A DNA stretch of 64,000 nucleotides from Pseudodesulfovibrio nedwellii (GTDB lineage Bacteria > Desulfobacterota > Desulfovibrionia > Desulfovibrionales > Desulfovibrionaceae): contig NZ_AP026709.1 of assembly GCF_027923765.1 (NCBI RefSeq), positions 553,501-617,500 of the forward strand, written 5' to 3'. Under the pieces are notes generated by a model. It was given only the letters and a program-made list of their open reading frames with translations, did no database searches and was not told where the DNA came from. This document shows, in pieces, positions 7,349 through 14,647 of the stretch (positions are counted from its first letter, which is position 1; every line of letters begins with the position of its first letter). Both the position numbers and the translations under genes were made by a program.

Positions 7349-9073
7349 TTATTTGACAACATACTTTGACCGCCGCAAATGTCCCATTCCCTCCACAACA
7401 AAATTTAAGGGCTTAATTACGTCTTCATATCGCGCTTTGATGGCGTGGTAATCAGCATAATAATCCTTAGACATAGACATTTGTCTTGTGCCTGTAGAAT
7501 CGGAATGTCCGACAGTTTCTTCCAGTTTGCGAGTGCTTGCGCCGTTTTGTTTGGCGGCGTTGATCAAACAGCTACGGAATGAGTGGAAAACCTTTTTGCG
7601 GCCTTCCTCGGCTGGACTGATGTTGATCTTGGGTGTGAAGGTTTTTGTCCACCAGTCAGAGATTCTTTGCCCGTCCCGGTCATTTTTGGGTTTTATCTGG
7701 AAGATGGTTTCATGCCCTTTGGCTTTTTGTTGTTGCACGAAAGCCGGGAAGTTCAATTCCTTAATAATGAAATCATGTAAGGGAATGTCGCGTTTGCCTG
7801 ACGGAGTCTTATCCTTTCGGATGTGAAGATACCAAATTTCGTCCTCAGTTTGCCTCAGATCGTCGCAATGCAGCGCGGCTAGGGCTGACTGCCTTGCTCC
7901 AGTGTAAAGAGCCAGCAGGGGAGTCCAGAAGTGCCAATGCTTATTATGAGTGTCATTCACATAGCGTTTGTCGGTGAAAATATTTGTCAGGTCTTGAGTT
8001 GAAAAACGCTGGTAGATGGCTGTTGTTGATTTGGCTCCACGGATTCCCTTGCCTTTAGCAAAGTTAGTTTCCATGTAGCCTTCTAAAATTGCCCATTTGA
8101 AAAATGAGCTAATGGTCATGATTTTGTTGGTGACTGTTCTTGCACTTAGTCTGTCTTTCTTCGGAATATCTGTCTCTAGCAATTCAGCAATGGATTTTTC
8201 CCTGTAAAGTGGGCTTTTGTTTTTTGCTTTGGGCAACTGCTTTAAAGCGTTTCGAAATTCCCGCATTGTGTCGTGTCCGATTTCCCCAATAGAGATGTCC
8301 CCGATAATTTCCATGAAATTTTGCAGGTCTTCGTTGTATTTAGTTTTCGTTGTGACTGCGAAATCACCACTATCTATGAAATCGGGAATAAGTTCCGACA
8401 GCGGAAAAGCCTTCACCGAATCAACATCAACGCTGATTTTTTTCTGTGCCGGAGGTTTGGTAATCGCCTGAACAAAGTCACCACCCAACACATCACCGGC
8501 ATCACGCCGTTGAGAGAGGGTGTTCAGTCGGATGTGGGTTTCAATTATTCCCCGTGCAATTTGGTTGTATTCCAATGTCCCTTGAGGGTAGGCGTAGCCG
8601 TTCCGGCGCATGAAAATTTCTATTTCATCTTGGATCAAAGAAAAATCATTGTTGGTCAGACAAGATTGCAGTTCCGACAACCATAGCGACTTGCTGGTTT
8701 GATTGAGTTCATGGGCTGATTGTCCCGGCACAGTCGTTAAATTTGGGAATTTAGCGGGGGCTTTTGGTTCAGCGCGTTTTAGTTTGTCGTCGGCTTGGAG
8801 TCGGTCCAGATGGGTGTGAAGATCGTATTCAAGGACGGCAGGGTCGATAGCTTTGGTTTTGCTTGTCCGAAGGTCCACAAATTTAGCTTTCCATTGCAGT
8901 GCAAGTGACCCAGCAAATTTACTGGCTTTGCGTTTGTCGCCAGTGTTGAGATTCTTCATGATAACCGTTTTATTCTTCCCCGTGTTTTTGTTTGGGAAGA
9001 ACGGCTGTAAATCGGTTGGAATGTTGAGTCGGAAGTAGTAGACGGTCCCTTTTTGGACAATATTCTTGCACAT
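7349..9073 (-). CDS. Tyrosine recombinase (site-specific integrase)
   Basis: This integrase of about 574 aa has the phage/ICE integrase layout: an N-terminal DNA-binding region, a SAM-like core-binding domain (about residues 220-340), and a C-terminal catalytic domain. The catalytic set is visible as TGARQS (Arg), IRKDKTPSGKRDIPLH (Lys), HSFRSCLIN (His and Arg), TVGHSD (His) and MSKDYYADY (Tyr). The frame opens at 9130, but an AGGAGG site precedes the ATG at 9073 and the protein then begins CKNIVQKGTVYYFRL, as in related integrases. The gene lies against the 3' end of tRNA-Met and is transcribed away from it, so it probably drives integration of this island at that tRNA. Confidence 0.93.
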   Translation of the reverse strand: MCKNIVQKGTVYYFRLNIPTDLQPFFPNKNTGKNKTVIMKNLNTGDKRKASKFAGSLALQWKAKFVDLRTSKTKAIDPAVLEYDLHTHLDRLQADDKLKRAEPKAPAKFPNLTTVPGQSAHELNQTSKSLWLSELQSCLTNNDFSLIQDEIEIFMRRNGYAYPQGTLEYNQIARGIIETHIRLNTLSQRRDAGDVLGGDFVQAITKPPAQKKISVDVDSVKAFPLSELIPDFIDSGDFAVTTKTKYNEDLQNFMEIIGDISIGEIGHDTMREFRNALKQLPKAKNKSPLYREKSIAELLETDIPKKDRLSARTVTNKIMTISSFFKWAILEGYMETNFAKGKGIRGAKSTTAIYQRFSTQDLTNIFTDKRYVNDTHNKHWHFWTPLLALYTGARQSALAALHCDDLRQTEDEIWYLHIRKDKTPSGKRDIPLHDFIIKELNFPAFVQQQKAKGHETIFQIKPKNDRDGQRISDWWTKTFTPKINISPAEEGRKKVFHSFRSCLINAAKQNGASTRKLEETVGHSDSTGTRQMSMSKDYYADYHAIKARYEDVIKPLNFVVEGMGHLRRSKYVVK

Positions 9074-9164
9074 AAAAACGAGCCTCCTTCTGGTACATAA
9101 TAGGCATAATATGTACCAAATGTGTACCAAAACATGTTGTTTTCAGGCCGTTTCAGGAGCTTTA

Positions 9165-9196
9165 AAACGAAAAAACTCCTGTTTTCACAGGAGTTT
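9165..9196 (-). terminator. Terminator of the tRNA-Met gene
   Basis: Arms AAACTCCTG (9173-9181) and CAGGAGTTT (9188-9196) form a 9-bp stem. On the minus strand it is followed by a run of T, directly after the tRNA 3' end. Confidence 0.7.
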
Positions 9197-9206
9197 ATTC
9201 TAATCG

Positions 9207-9283
9207 TGGTAGCGAGGAGAGGACTTGAACCTCCGACTCTACGGATATGAGCCGTATGCTCTAACCAACTGAGCTACCTCGCC
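9207..9283 (-). tRNA. tRNA-Met (anticodon CAU)
   Basis: This is a full 77-base cloverleaf with encoded CCA. The acceptor arm GGCGAGG pairs with CCTCGCT, leaving a G-U pair at 1-72. The anticodon loop CTCATAT gives CAU, and the T arm contains GTTCAAG. It reads as elongator Met; a lysidine-modified Ile tRNA is less likely. The 3' end faces the integrase and is the probable attachment site of the island. I found no second copy of this 3' end elsewhere in the window. Confidence 0.93.
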
Positions 9284-9375
9284 ACATTTGTTTCGCCCAA
9301 GCGAGGACAGCTTATAGAACGTCTTTTTGTGCTTGGCAAGAGGAAAATTGAAATATTTCGTTTTTTTGGAACATA

Positions 9376-10167
9376 TTACAAATACAGGAGAATCAAAGGA
9401 GCGAGTGCCAACCGGTAAATAGCGAATGGGCGCAAGGTTAATTTACCAAGAAGATAGATGAATCCTTTGATTGCCAACCAAGCAGAAATGAAAGAAACAA
9501 AGAATCCGATAAAGAGGAAAAGGAAGTCTCCTCCATGGAAAAGTTGGTAATTTTTCGATAGGTCGTAGCCCGTTGCTGCGAACATGATCGGAACGGCTGC
9601 GATGAATGAATATTCTGCAGCTACGGTGCGACGTGCACCAAGCAGCATGCCGCCCATGATGGTCGCGGCAGATCGTGAAAAGCCGGGCCAGAGGGCCAAG
9701 CATTGGAATAAGCCGATGCCCAGAGCGAGTTTAGGTGTTATTTCATCGAGGGAGATTGTTTTTTCTGATTTGTTCATTCCTTCGACTATAAAAATAAGAA
9801 CTGCGCCGACAGCCAAGGCTATTGCCACAGTGGTAGGGCTGAACAAATATTGTTTGATATAACTGTGTGTGAGCAATCCAAGTATGGATGCCGGAAGGGA
9901 TGTCAGGAAGAGGAGCCATAAGCCGTAGATTCCAGAAAATTTCTGATTTGAATTTGGCCGCAGTAGGCCGAGGAAGCGATCCCAATACAAAACGACAACG
10001 GCCAGAATGGCACCGAGTTGAATGACGATTTCAAACGTTTCGGCCTTGGGGCCGGTAAAGTCGAGTAAGTGCCCGGTTATGATGAGATGTCCGGTGCTCG
10101 ATATGGGTAGAAACTCGGTCAGTCCTTCAACTATTCCGAGAATGACCGCGATATACCATGGTGCCAT
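9376..10167 (-). CDS. uppP: Undecaprenyl-diphosphatase
   Basis: This integral membrane enzyme dephosphorylates undecaprenyl diphosphate so that the lipid carrier for peptidoglycan and other envelope polymers can be reused. The family signatures are clear: GIVEGLTEFLPISSTGHL near the N-terminus, with catalytic Glu residues and SST, and a PGFSRSAATIMGG motif in the second half. The protein is hydrophobic throughout, with about eight membrane segments. The frame extends upstream to 10302, but the conserved MAPWYIAVILGIVEG start at 10167 has a GAGG site and gives the usual length of about 263 aa. It is the first host gene beyond the tRNA and is divergent from the lpt genes. Confidence 0.95.
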   Translation of the reverse strand: MAPWYIAVILGIVEGLTEFLPISSTGHLIITGHLLDFTGPKAETFEIVIQLGAILAVVVLYWDRFLGLLRPNSNQKFSGIYGLWLLFLTSLPASILGLLTHSYIKQYLFSPTTVAIALAVGAVLIFIVEGMNKSEKTISLDEITPKLALGIGLFQCLALWPGFSRSAATIMGGMLLGARRTVAAEYSFIAAVPIMFAATGYDLSKNYQLFHGGDFLFLFIGFFVSFISAWLAIKGFIYLLGKLTLRPFAIYRLALAPLILLYL

Positions 10168-10210
10168 GTGAGCCTCATGTGAAGAAAAATGTTGATATTT
10201 AGGCTTGAAC

Positions 10211-10227
10211 GTTGGGCCTAGCCCAAC
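10211..10227. repeat. Short dyad in the uppP / small-gene divergent region
   Basis: GTTGGGC and GCCCAAC are separated by CTA in the divergent promoter region between uppP and the 60-aa gene. It could be an operator; no T run follows on either strand. Confidence 0.4.
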
Positions 10228-10304
10228 TAAGAGTCTCTTGCAAGCCCTTGAATGCTGGTGTATTTGATTAAGTTGAACCTTTGACCATTTTTCAGGAGTC
10301 ATTC

Positions 10305-10487
10305 ATGACAACCATTATGCCGCAGAGCGAACTGATGCGCAAAGCTGTTGCTTGGATCAGTGGAAAAATAAAAAATAATCCAGACAGCAAATTTGTTGCA
10401 TTGGTTGAAAAAGCCGCAGTACGCTTCAATCTCTCGCCCAAAGATGTCGAGTTCCTTCAGCGTTTTTTTAAAAAAAATCAGGACTAG
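10305..10487 (+). CDS. Conserved-looking small protein, 60 aa
   Basis: This 60-aa protein has CAGGAG 8 bases before its ATG. It is basic and helical, contains a VAWISGKI stretch and ends FLQRFFKKNQD. It has no cysteine, signal peptide or membrane segment. It lies 9 bases before lptF in the same direction and is probably co-transcribed with lptF-lptG. I do not recognise the family, so no function is proposed. Confidence 0.6.
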   Translation: MTTIMPQSELMRKAVAWISGKIKNNPDSKFVALVEKAAVRFNLSPKDVEFLQRFFKKNQD

Positions 10488-10496
10488 AATCCGCCT

Positions 10497-11663
10497 GTGC
10501 AAATTCTTCACCGACAAATATTTCGTGAACTACTCAAGCTGTTTGGCTTGACTGTTTCCTGTCTTTTGGGGCTTATTCTGATTGGCAGAATGTTACAGTT
10601 GCGTTCTTTGTTTTTATCTCAGGACATTGGTTTTTTTAATATATTGCAGCTTTTCTTCTACCTAACGCCATTTTTTTTGTTGCTTATCACGCCTATCGCC
10701 ACCATGCTGAGCGTGTTTTTGACGTTTTTACGTATGAGTACGGACAATGAATTGACCGCACTCAAGGCGAATGGGGTCAGTCTTTACAAGATGTTACCTG
10801 CACCATTGGCGTTTTGTACCCTGTGTACTTTATTTACCTTATTTATTTCATCCTGGGGGCTTGCATGGGGAATGGACATGTTCAAGACCAAACTTTATCA
10901 GTTTGCCAGGACACATTCTAAATTTGCATTGCAGCCGGGGGTTTTTAACAAGGAATTCCCTGGTATTACTTTTTATGCGCATCAAGTGGACAATGAGAAA
11001 GGCGAATTGAAGTTTGCTTTTGTTCGTGACGAGTCTATTAAGGGGACTTCTGTTGTGGTCGTAGCCCCTGAAGCACAGATTGAATCTACAGCCGCGACAG
11101 CGGAAATTCGAATTACGTTTAAGAACGGAAATATCTTTCGAAAGAGTGGAGAAGAACTGAATATCCTCAAATTTGGTACATATGCCATCAGACTTGATCT
11201 TGGTAAGTTGCTCATGGGATTTAATTTTAATGAAGACAAGGCCAAGGATATGCCGTTGTCTCGGTTGAGTGCCATCCGTAGTGATCACAACGAAGCGCCG
11301 GGTCGTGGCGATCGGTTTTATCGAAAAGTGAACACCGAATATTTCAAGCGTATTACATTGCCGATTGGATGCCTTGTGCTTGGTATGTTTGCTATTCCCA
11401 TTGCTTCTGCCTTTCGTGGGTTGAAGCAGCAATATGGTCTGCTTTTGTCCATGGGGCTGTTTCTTGTCTATTACACGATGTTTTCTGTTGGTGTGAGTAT
11501 GGGAGAGTCTGGGGCTATCCCTCCGGCATATGGCTTGTGGGCGCCTAATTTCGTTTACATATTTGTGGCCTTGATAGGCATGCGCTACGCCAACAAAGAA
11601 CGGATGCCTACTTTTGTTCATTGGCTTATGCATTTACGATTCAATAAGAGGGCGAGCGCATGA
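10497..11663 (+). CDS. lptF: LPS export permease LptF
   Basis: This YjgP/YjgQ-family inner-membrane protein of 388 aa would form, with LptG and the LptB ATPase, the transporter that extracts lipopolysaccharide from the inner membrane. There are three membrane helices in the N-terminal 120 residues, then a periplasmic beta-rich domain (about 125-270), then three helices at the C-terminus, the family layout. The GTG start has only a distant CAGGA upstream, so translation may be coupled to the small gene before it. The stop overlaps the lptG start (ATGA). No lptB is visible nearby. Confidence 0.92.
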   Translation: MQILHRQIFRELLKLFGLTVSCLLGLILIGRMLQLRSLFLSQDIGFFNILQLFFYLTPFFLLLITPIATMLSVFLTFLRMSTDNELTALKANGVSLYKMLPAPLAFCTLCTLFTLFISSWGLAWGMDMFKTKLYQFARTHSKFALQPGVFNKEFPGITFYAHQVDNEKGELKFAFVRDESIKGTSVVVVAPEAQIESTAATAEIRITFKNGNIFRKSGEELNILKFGTYAIRLDLGKLLMGFNFNEDKAKDMPLSRLSAIRSDHNEAPGRGDRFYRKVNTEYFKRITLPIGCLVLGMFAIPIASAFRGLKQQYGLLLSMGLFLVYYTMFSVGVSMGESGAIPPAYGLWAPNFVYIFVALIGMRYANKERMPTFVHWLMHLRFNKRASA

Positions 11664-12808
11664 AGAATATCTTCGGCGTAGGCGTTCTCAGTCGGTATCT
11701 CATTCGGCAGAATCTTTATTTGATGGCTATCTGTCTGGCTGCGGGTACTGGTATTTATCTTTTGTCAGATGTTTTTGATCGTTTGGATGATTTTATTCAG
11801 GCGGGCTTAGGTGTCGAGACGATTCTTTTCTATTTTGTAGTCAAGATTCCACTCATCGTGTCTCAGTTGATGCCGGCGATTTTTTTGCTCGCCATGGTTA
11901 TTCAACTTGGTGTGTTGACCCGATCTCGAGAGATGCTTGCTTTGCGAGCCGGTGGTGTTTCGCTCGCGTGGTTTATCCGTTTTTTTGTCATCTATGCGAT
12001 GATATGGAGCGTCGGCCAGTTGGTTTTTTCTCAATTCCTTGGAGTTTTTGGAGAATATGAGGCTAATAGAATTTGGAAAGAGGACGTTCGGAAGAAGCAA
12101 CTAGATGAAATGACGATCAAGAATTTATGGTTTCGCGATGGTCCTTTCATTGTGCTGGCGGAAAAGGCCTATCCCGGCAAAAGCAAAGCAAGTGGTATTA
12201 CTGTTTATGAATTCACCACGGACAGTCAGGATCTCATCAGAATTTTGAGTGCCAAAAAAGCACTTATTGATGATCACGGATGGGGATTATTGGATGTGCA
12301 CGAACTTGATACCCGAACGTTTATCGGGGTCAGTCGACTATCTCAATTTCTGTCAGTCAGGCAAAATCTCAAGGCGTATGCCGCCGTGGAGCTCAAGGGA
12401 GACAAAGCTCAGTTGCCCTTGTTAGAGCTTTCGCGAGCGATCAAGAAGCTTGAGGAGTCTGGATCTAATGTGGAGATTCTACGAACCGTCTGGCATGGTA
12501 AACTTTCCTATGCGTTTTCCATGGTGCTTATGGCATTGTTTGCCATGGCGTTGATGACGTTCTCTGAGAATCTCTATGCCAACATCGGGCTGGCATTGAT
12601 CCTGATTTTTATCCAATACGGGGTCCACGTTGTAGGAGCCACGGCAGGCGAAAAGGGTGTTTTACCACCCATTATGGCGGCCTGGCTTGGCAACGCCATA
12701 ATGGGATCCCTGGCATCTCTACGATTGGCTTGGGTAGCTTTACCGAGGTTCCAGATCACAGTCAGGGAATGGATTGGTGGATTGCGGCTAAACCGCAGTC
12801 GATCATAA
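11660..12808 (+). CDS. lptG: LPS export permease LptG
   Basis: This 382-aa partner of LptF has the same arrangement of N-terminal helices, a periplasmic jelly-roll-like domain and C-terminal helices. It begins with the LSRYLIRQN segment typical of these permeases. It overlaps lptF by four bases, so the two are made together. Its last six bases overlap the end of the convergent engB gene. Confidence 0.92.
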   Translation: MKNIFGVGVLSRYLIRQNLYLMAICLAAGTGIYLLSDVFDRLDDFIQAGLGVETILFYFVVKIPLIVSQLMPAIFLLAMVIQLGVLTRSREMLALRAGGVSLAWFIRFFVIYAMIWSVGQLVFSQFLGVFGEYEANRIWKEDVRKKQLDEMTIKNLWFRDGPFIVLAEKAYPGKSKASGITVYEFTTDSQDLIRILSAKKALIDDHGWGLLDVHELDTRTFIGVSRLSQFLSVRQNLKAYAAVELKGDKAQLPLLELSRAIKKLEESGSNVEILRTVWHGKLSYAFSMVLMALFAMALMTFSENLYANIGLALILIFIQYGVHVVGATAGEKGVLPPIMAAWLGNAIMGSLASLRLAWVALPRFQITVREWIGGLRLNRSRS

Positions 12809-13384
12809 TTTCGCGTATTCGCCCAACACATCCCAGAGGTTGTCTTCACCTTTGCCCGTTTTGCTGGAGAACAGCAGGGGATTGTTCTTTTGTTGCAGGA
12901 TATCTTTCCATTGACTCTGGAGTTTGGCCAGTTCCCGCTGTTTTGGCTTATCGGCCTTTGTCAAAACTGGGATGACAGGTATGCCGAGGCTTTTTAGATA
13001 GGAAGTTAATTCCATATCAATTTTTTGTGGTGTGAGGCGTGAATCGAGTAGGACAGCAACCGCTTTGAGTTGCGGATTACTGGTCATATAGGCCTCAATG
13101 AGTTTGGCCCATTTGGCCCGTTCCGTTTTTGAGCATTTGGCATAGCCATAGCCCGGCAAGTCAACAAGGAAGTAACCGTCTGGATTGACTTTATAATAAT
13201 TGAGACTTCGGGTTTTTCCTGGCTTGGAACTGATTTTCGCCAATTTTTTTCGTCCCGCCAAGCGGTTGACCAGTGAAGATTTTCCAACGTTGGAACGTCC
13301 TGCCAAGGCTATCTGGGCCTCGTCGAAGTTCTCAAGTTGCTTGATTTCGTATATTGTTTTGACTAACTCAATGGTTCGGTTCAT
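12803..13384 (-). CDS. engB: GTP-binding protein EngB (YihA/YsxC)
   Basis: This small essential GTPase is involved in large ribosomal subunit assembly and linked to cell division. The G motifs are intact: G1 GRSNVGKSSL, G3 DLPGYG and G4 TKAD, plus a SSKTGKG G5-like segment. I use the ATG at 13384 (MNRTIELVK) because this gives the normal length of about 193 aa; the frame runs upstream to 13426. It is convergent with lptG and divergent from aroQ. Confidence 0.94.
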   Translation of the reverse strand: MNRTIELVKTIYEIKQLENFDEAQIALAGRSNVGKSSLVNRLAGRKKLAKISSKPGKTRSLNYYKVNPDGYFLVDLPGYGYAKCSKTERAKWAKLIEAYMTSNPQLKAVAVLLDSRLTPQKIDMELTSYLKSLGIPVIPVLTKADKPKQRELAKLQSQWKDILQQKNNPLLFSSKTGKGEDNLWDVLGEYAKL

Positions 13385-13494
13385 AAAGAAATACCGCTCT
13401 TGCTTATGGTTTTCATCAAGCCCCACCTTTCGTCATTTTTAGGGGGAGAGTCAAGGCAAGGAAGCGAAAAATTTTGGAATAGAGGGAAATGGGC

Positions 13495-13953
13495 ATGGCC
13501 AAACTCAATATTTTGATACTGAATGGTCCGAATTTGGGACATATAGGCAAGCGGCAACCGGAAATTTATGGTTCGCAAACCATAGATGATATGCCCGTCT
13601 TGTTGGAAAAGACCATGGGCAAGGCTGCTGAAGATATTGCCCTCACACATTTTCAATCTAATTCCGAAGGCGCTCTTATTGATCGTCTGGAATTGGCCAG
13701 AGAAGAAGGTATTGACGGTATTGTGTTTAATGCTGGGGCATATACTCACACAAGCCTTGCCATTTCCGATTGTCTGGCCTGGATAGATATTCCGTGCGTG
13801 GAAGTGCATATAAGCAACATCTGGGCGCGGACGGATCAGCCTCTTAGACAGCAATCACTCATGGGTGACTGCTGTGTGGGTGTCATTGCCGGATTTGGTA
13901 TTCTGGGGTATGTCCTTGGTGTTCAGGCGTTGTACGAACGTCTGGCTAGGTAA
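13495..13953 (+). CDS. aroQ: Type II 3-dehydroquinate dehydratase
   Basis: This enzyme converts 3-dehydroquinate to 3-dehydroshikimate in the shikimate pathway. Family motifs are NGPNL near the start, RQPEIYG with the catalytic Tyr, FQSNSEG, NAGAYTHTS, and EVHISN with the catalytic His. The protein is about 152 aa, normal for this dodecameric type. Two start codons are possible, at 13489 and 13495; GAGGG is 8 bases from the second, so I use that. A canonical LNLLG after the NGPNL motif is here GHIGK, a mild departure. It is followed at 48 bases by efp. Confidence 0.94.
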   Translation: MAKLNILILNGPNLGHIGKRQPEIYGSQTIDDMPVLLEKTMGKAAEDIALTHFQSNSEGALIDRLELAREEGIDGIVFNAGAYTHTSLAISDCLAWIDIPCVEVHISNIWARTDQPLRQQSLMGDCCVGVIAGFGILGYVLGVQALYERLAR

Positions 13954-14001
13954 AATTCTTGAAAATAACCGGACTGACCGGGTAAACGTTTTGGAGTAGA
14001 T

Positions 14002-14559
14002 ATGATTTCAACCAAAGATTTCAGGACCGGCCTGAAGATTGAAATAGACGGAAAACCTTTTGAAATCGTCGAATTTCAACATTTCAAACCAGGTAAGGGC
14101 GGTGCCATGATGCGCACCAAACTTCGTCATATGAGAACCGGTCAGGTTTTGGATAAGACTTTCCGTTCCGGCGAGAAGGTCAAAAAGCCGGATATGGTCG
14201 TCGTCGGTATGCAGTTTATTTATAAAGACGGTACTGATTATGTTTTCATGGACCTTGAGACCTACGAACAAATGAATGTTCCTGCCGAAAATGTCGGTGA
14301 GAAGGGTGGGTATATCAAGGAAGGCGACACCGTGAAGGTTCTGTTGTATAATGGTGAGCTTATTGGCGTTGATTTGCCTGCCAATGTCAACCTGACTGTT
14401 TCCCAGACCGACCCGGGTGTGCAGGGTGATCGTGTCAGTAATGCGACCAAGCCCGCCACCCTTGAAACCGGCCTTAAGATCAATGTACCGCTCTTCATTA
14501 ACGAAGGCGAGACGATTAAGGTTGACACCCGCAACGGAGACTATCTGGGACGCGAATAA
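14002..14559 (+). CDS. efp: Translation elongation factor P
   Basis: EF-P rescues ribosomes stalled at consecutive prolines. The 185-aa length and three beta-barrel domains fit the family. The tip loop PGKGGA near residue 33 carries the Lys that is modified in many bacteria, and the C-terminal [11 protein letters not shown] is characteristic. No modifying enzyme gene (epmA/epmB or earP) lies in the window, and the tip residue is Lys rather than Arg, so an EarP system is excluded. A GGAG site precedes the ATG, and a terminator follows the gene. Confidence 0.97.
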   Translation: MISTKDFRTGLKIEIDGKPFEIVEFQHFKPGKGGAMMRTKLRHMRTGQVLDKTFRSGEKVKKPDMVVVGMQFIYKDGTDYVFMDLETYEQMNVPAENVGEKGGYIKEGDTVKVLLYNGELIGVDLPANVNLTVSQTDPGVQGDRVSNATKPATLETGLKINVPLFINEGETIKVDTRNGDYLGRE

Positions 14560-14594
14560 AGCGGACTTGCAACTCGTTGTGAAAATTGCGTAAA

Positions 14595-14632
14595 AAGGGT
14601 CGTGGACAGCGTACTGTCCAGGACCTTTTTTT
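14595..14632 (+). terminator. Terminator after efp
   Basis: The hairpin is GGTC-G-TGGACAG pairing with CTGTCCA-G-GACC around CGTA, followed by seven T residues. Confidence 0.85.
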
Positions 14633-14647
14633 ACAAAGCGAGACCAC

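Noticed and set aside
1-9200. Left attachment site of the island
   Set aside because: I looked for a repeat of the tRNA-Met 3' end and found none in this window.
10848-11633. 261-aa minus-strand frame
   Set aside because: It lies inside lptF and has the composition of an antisense shadow.
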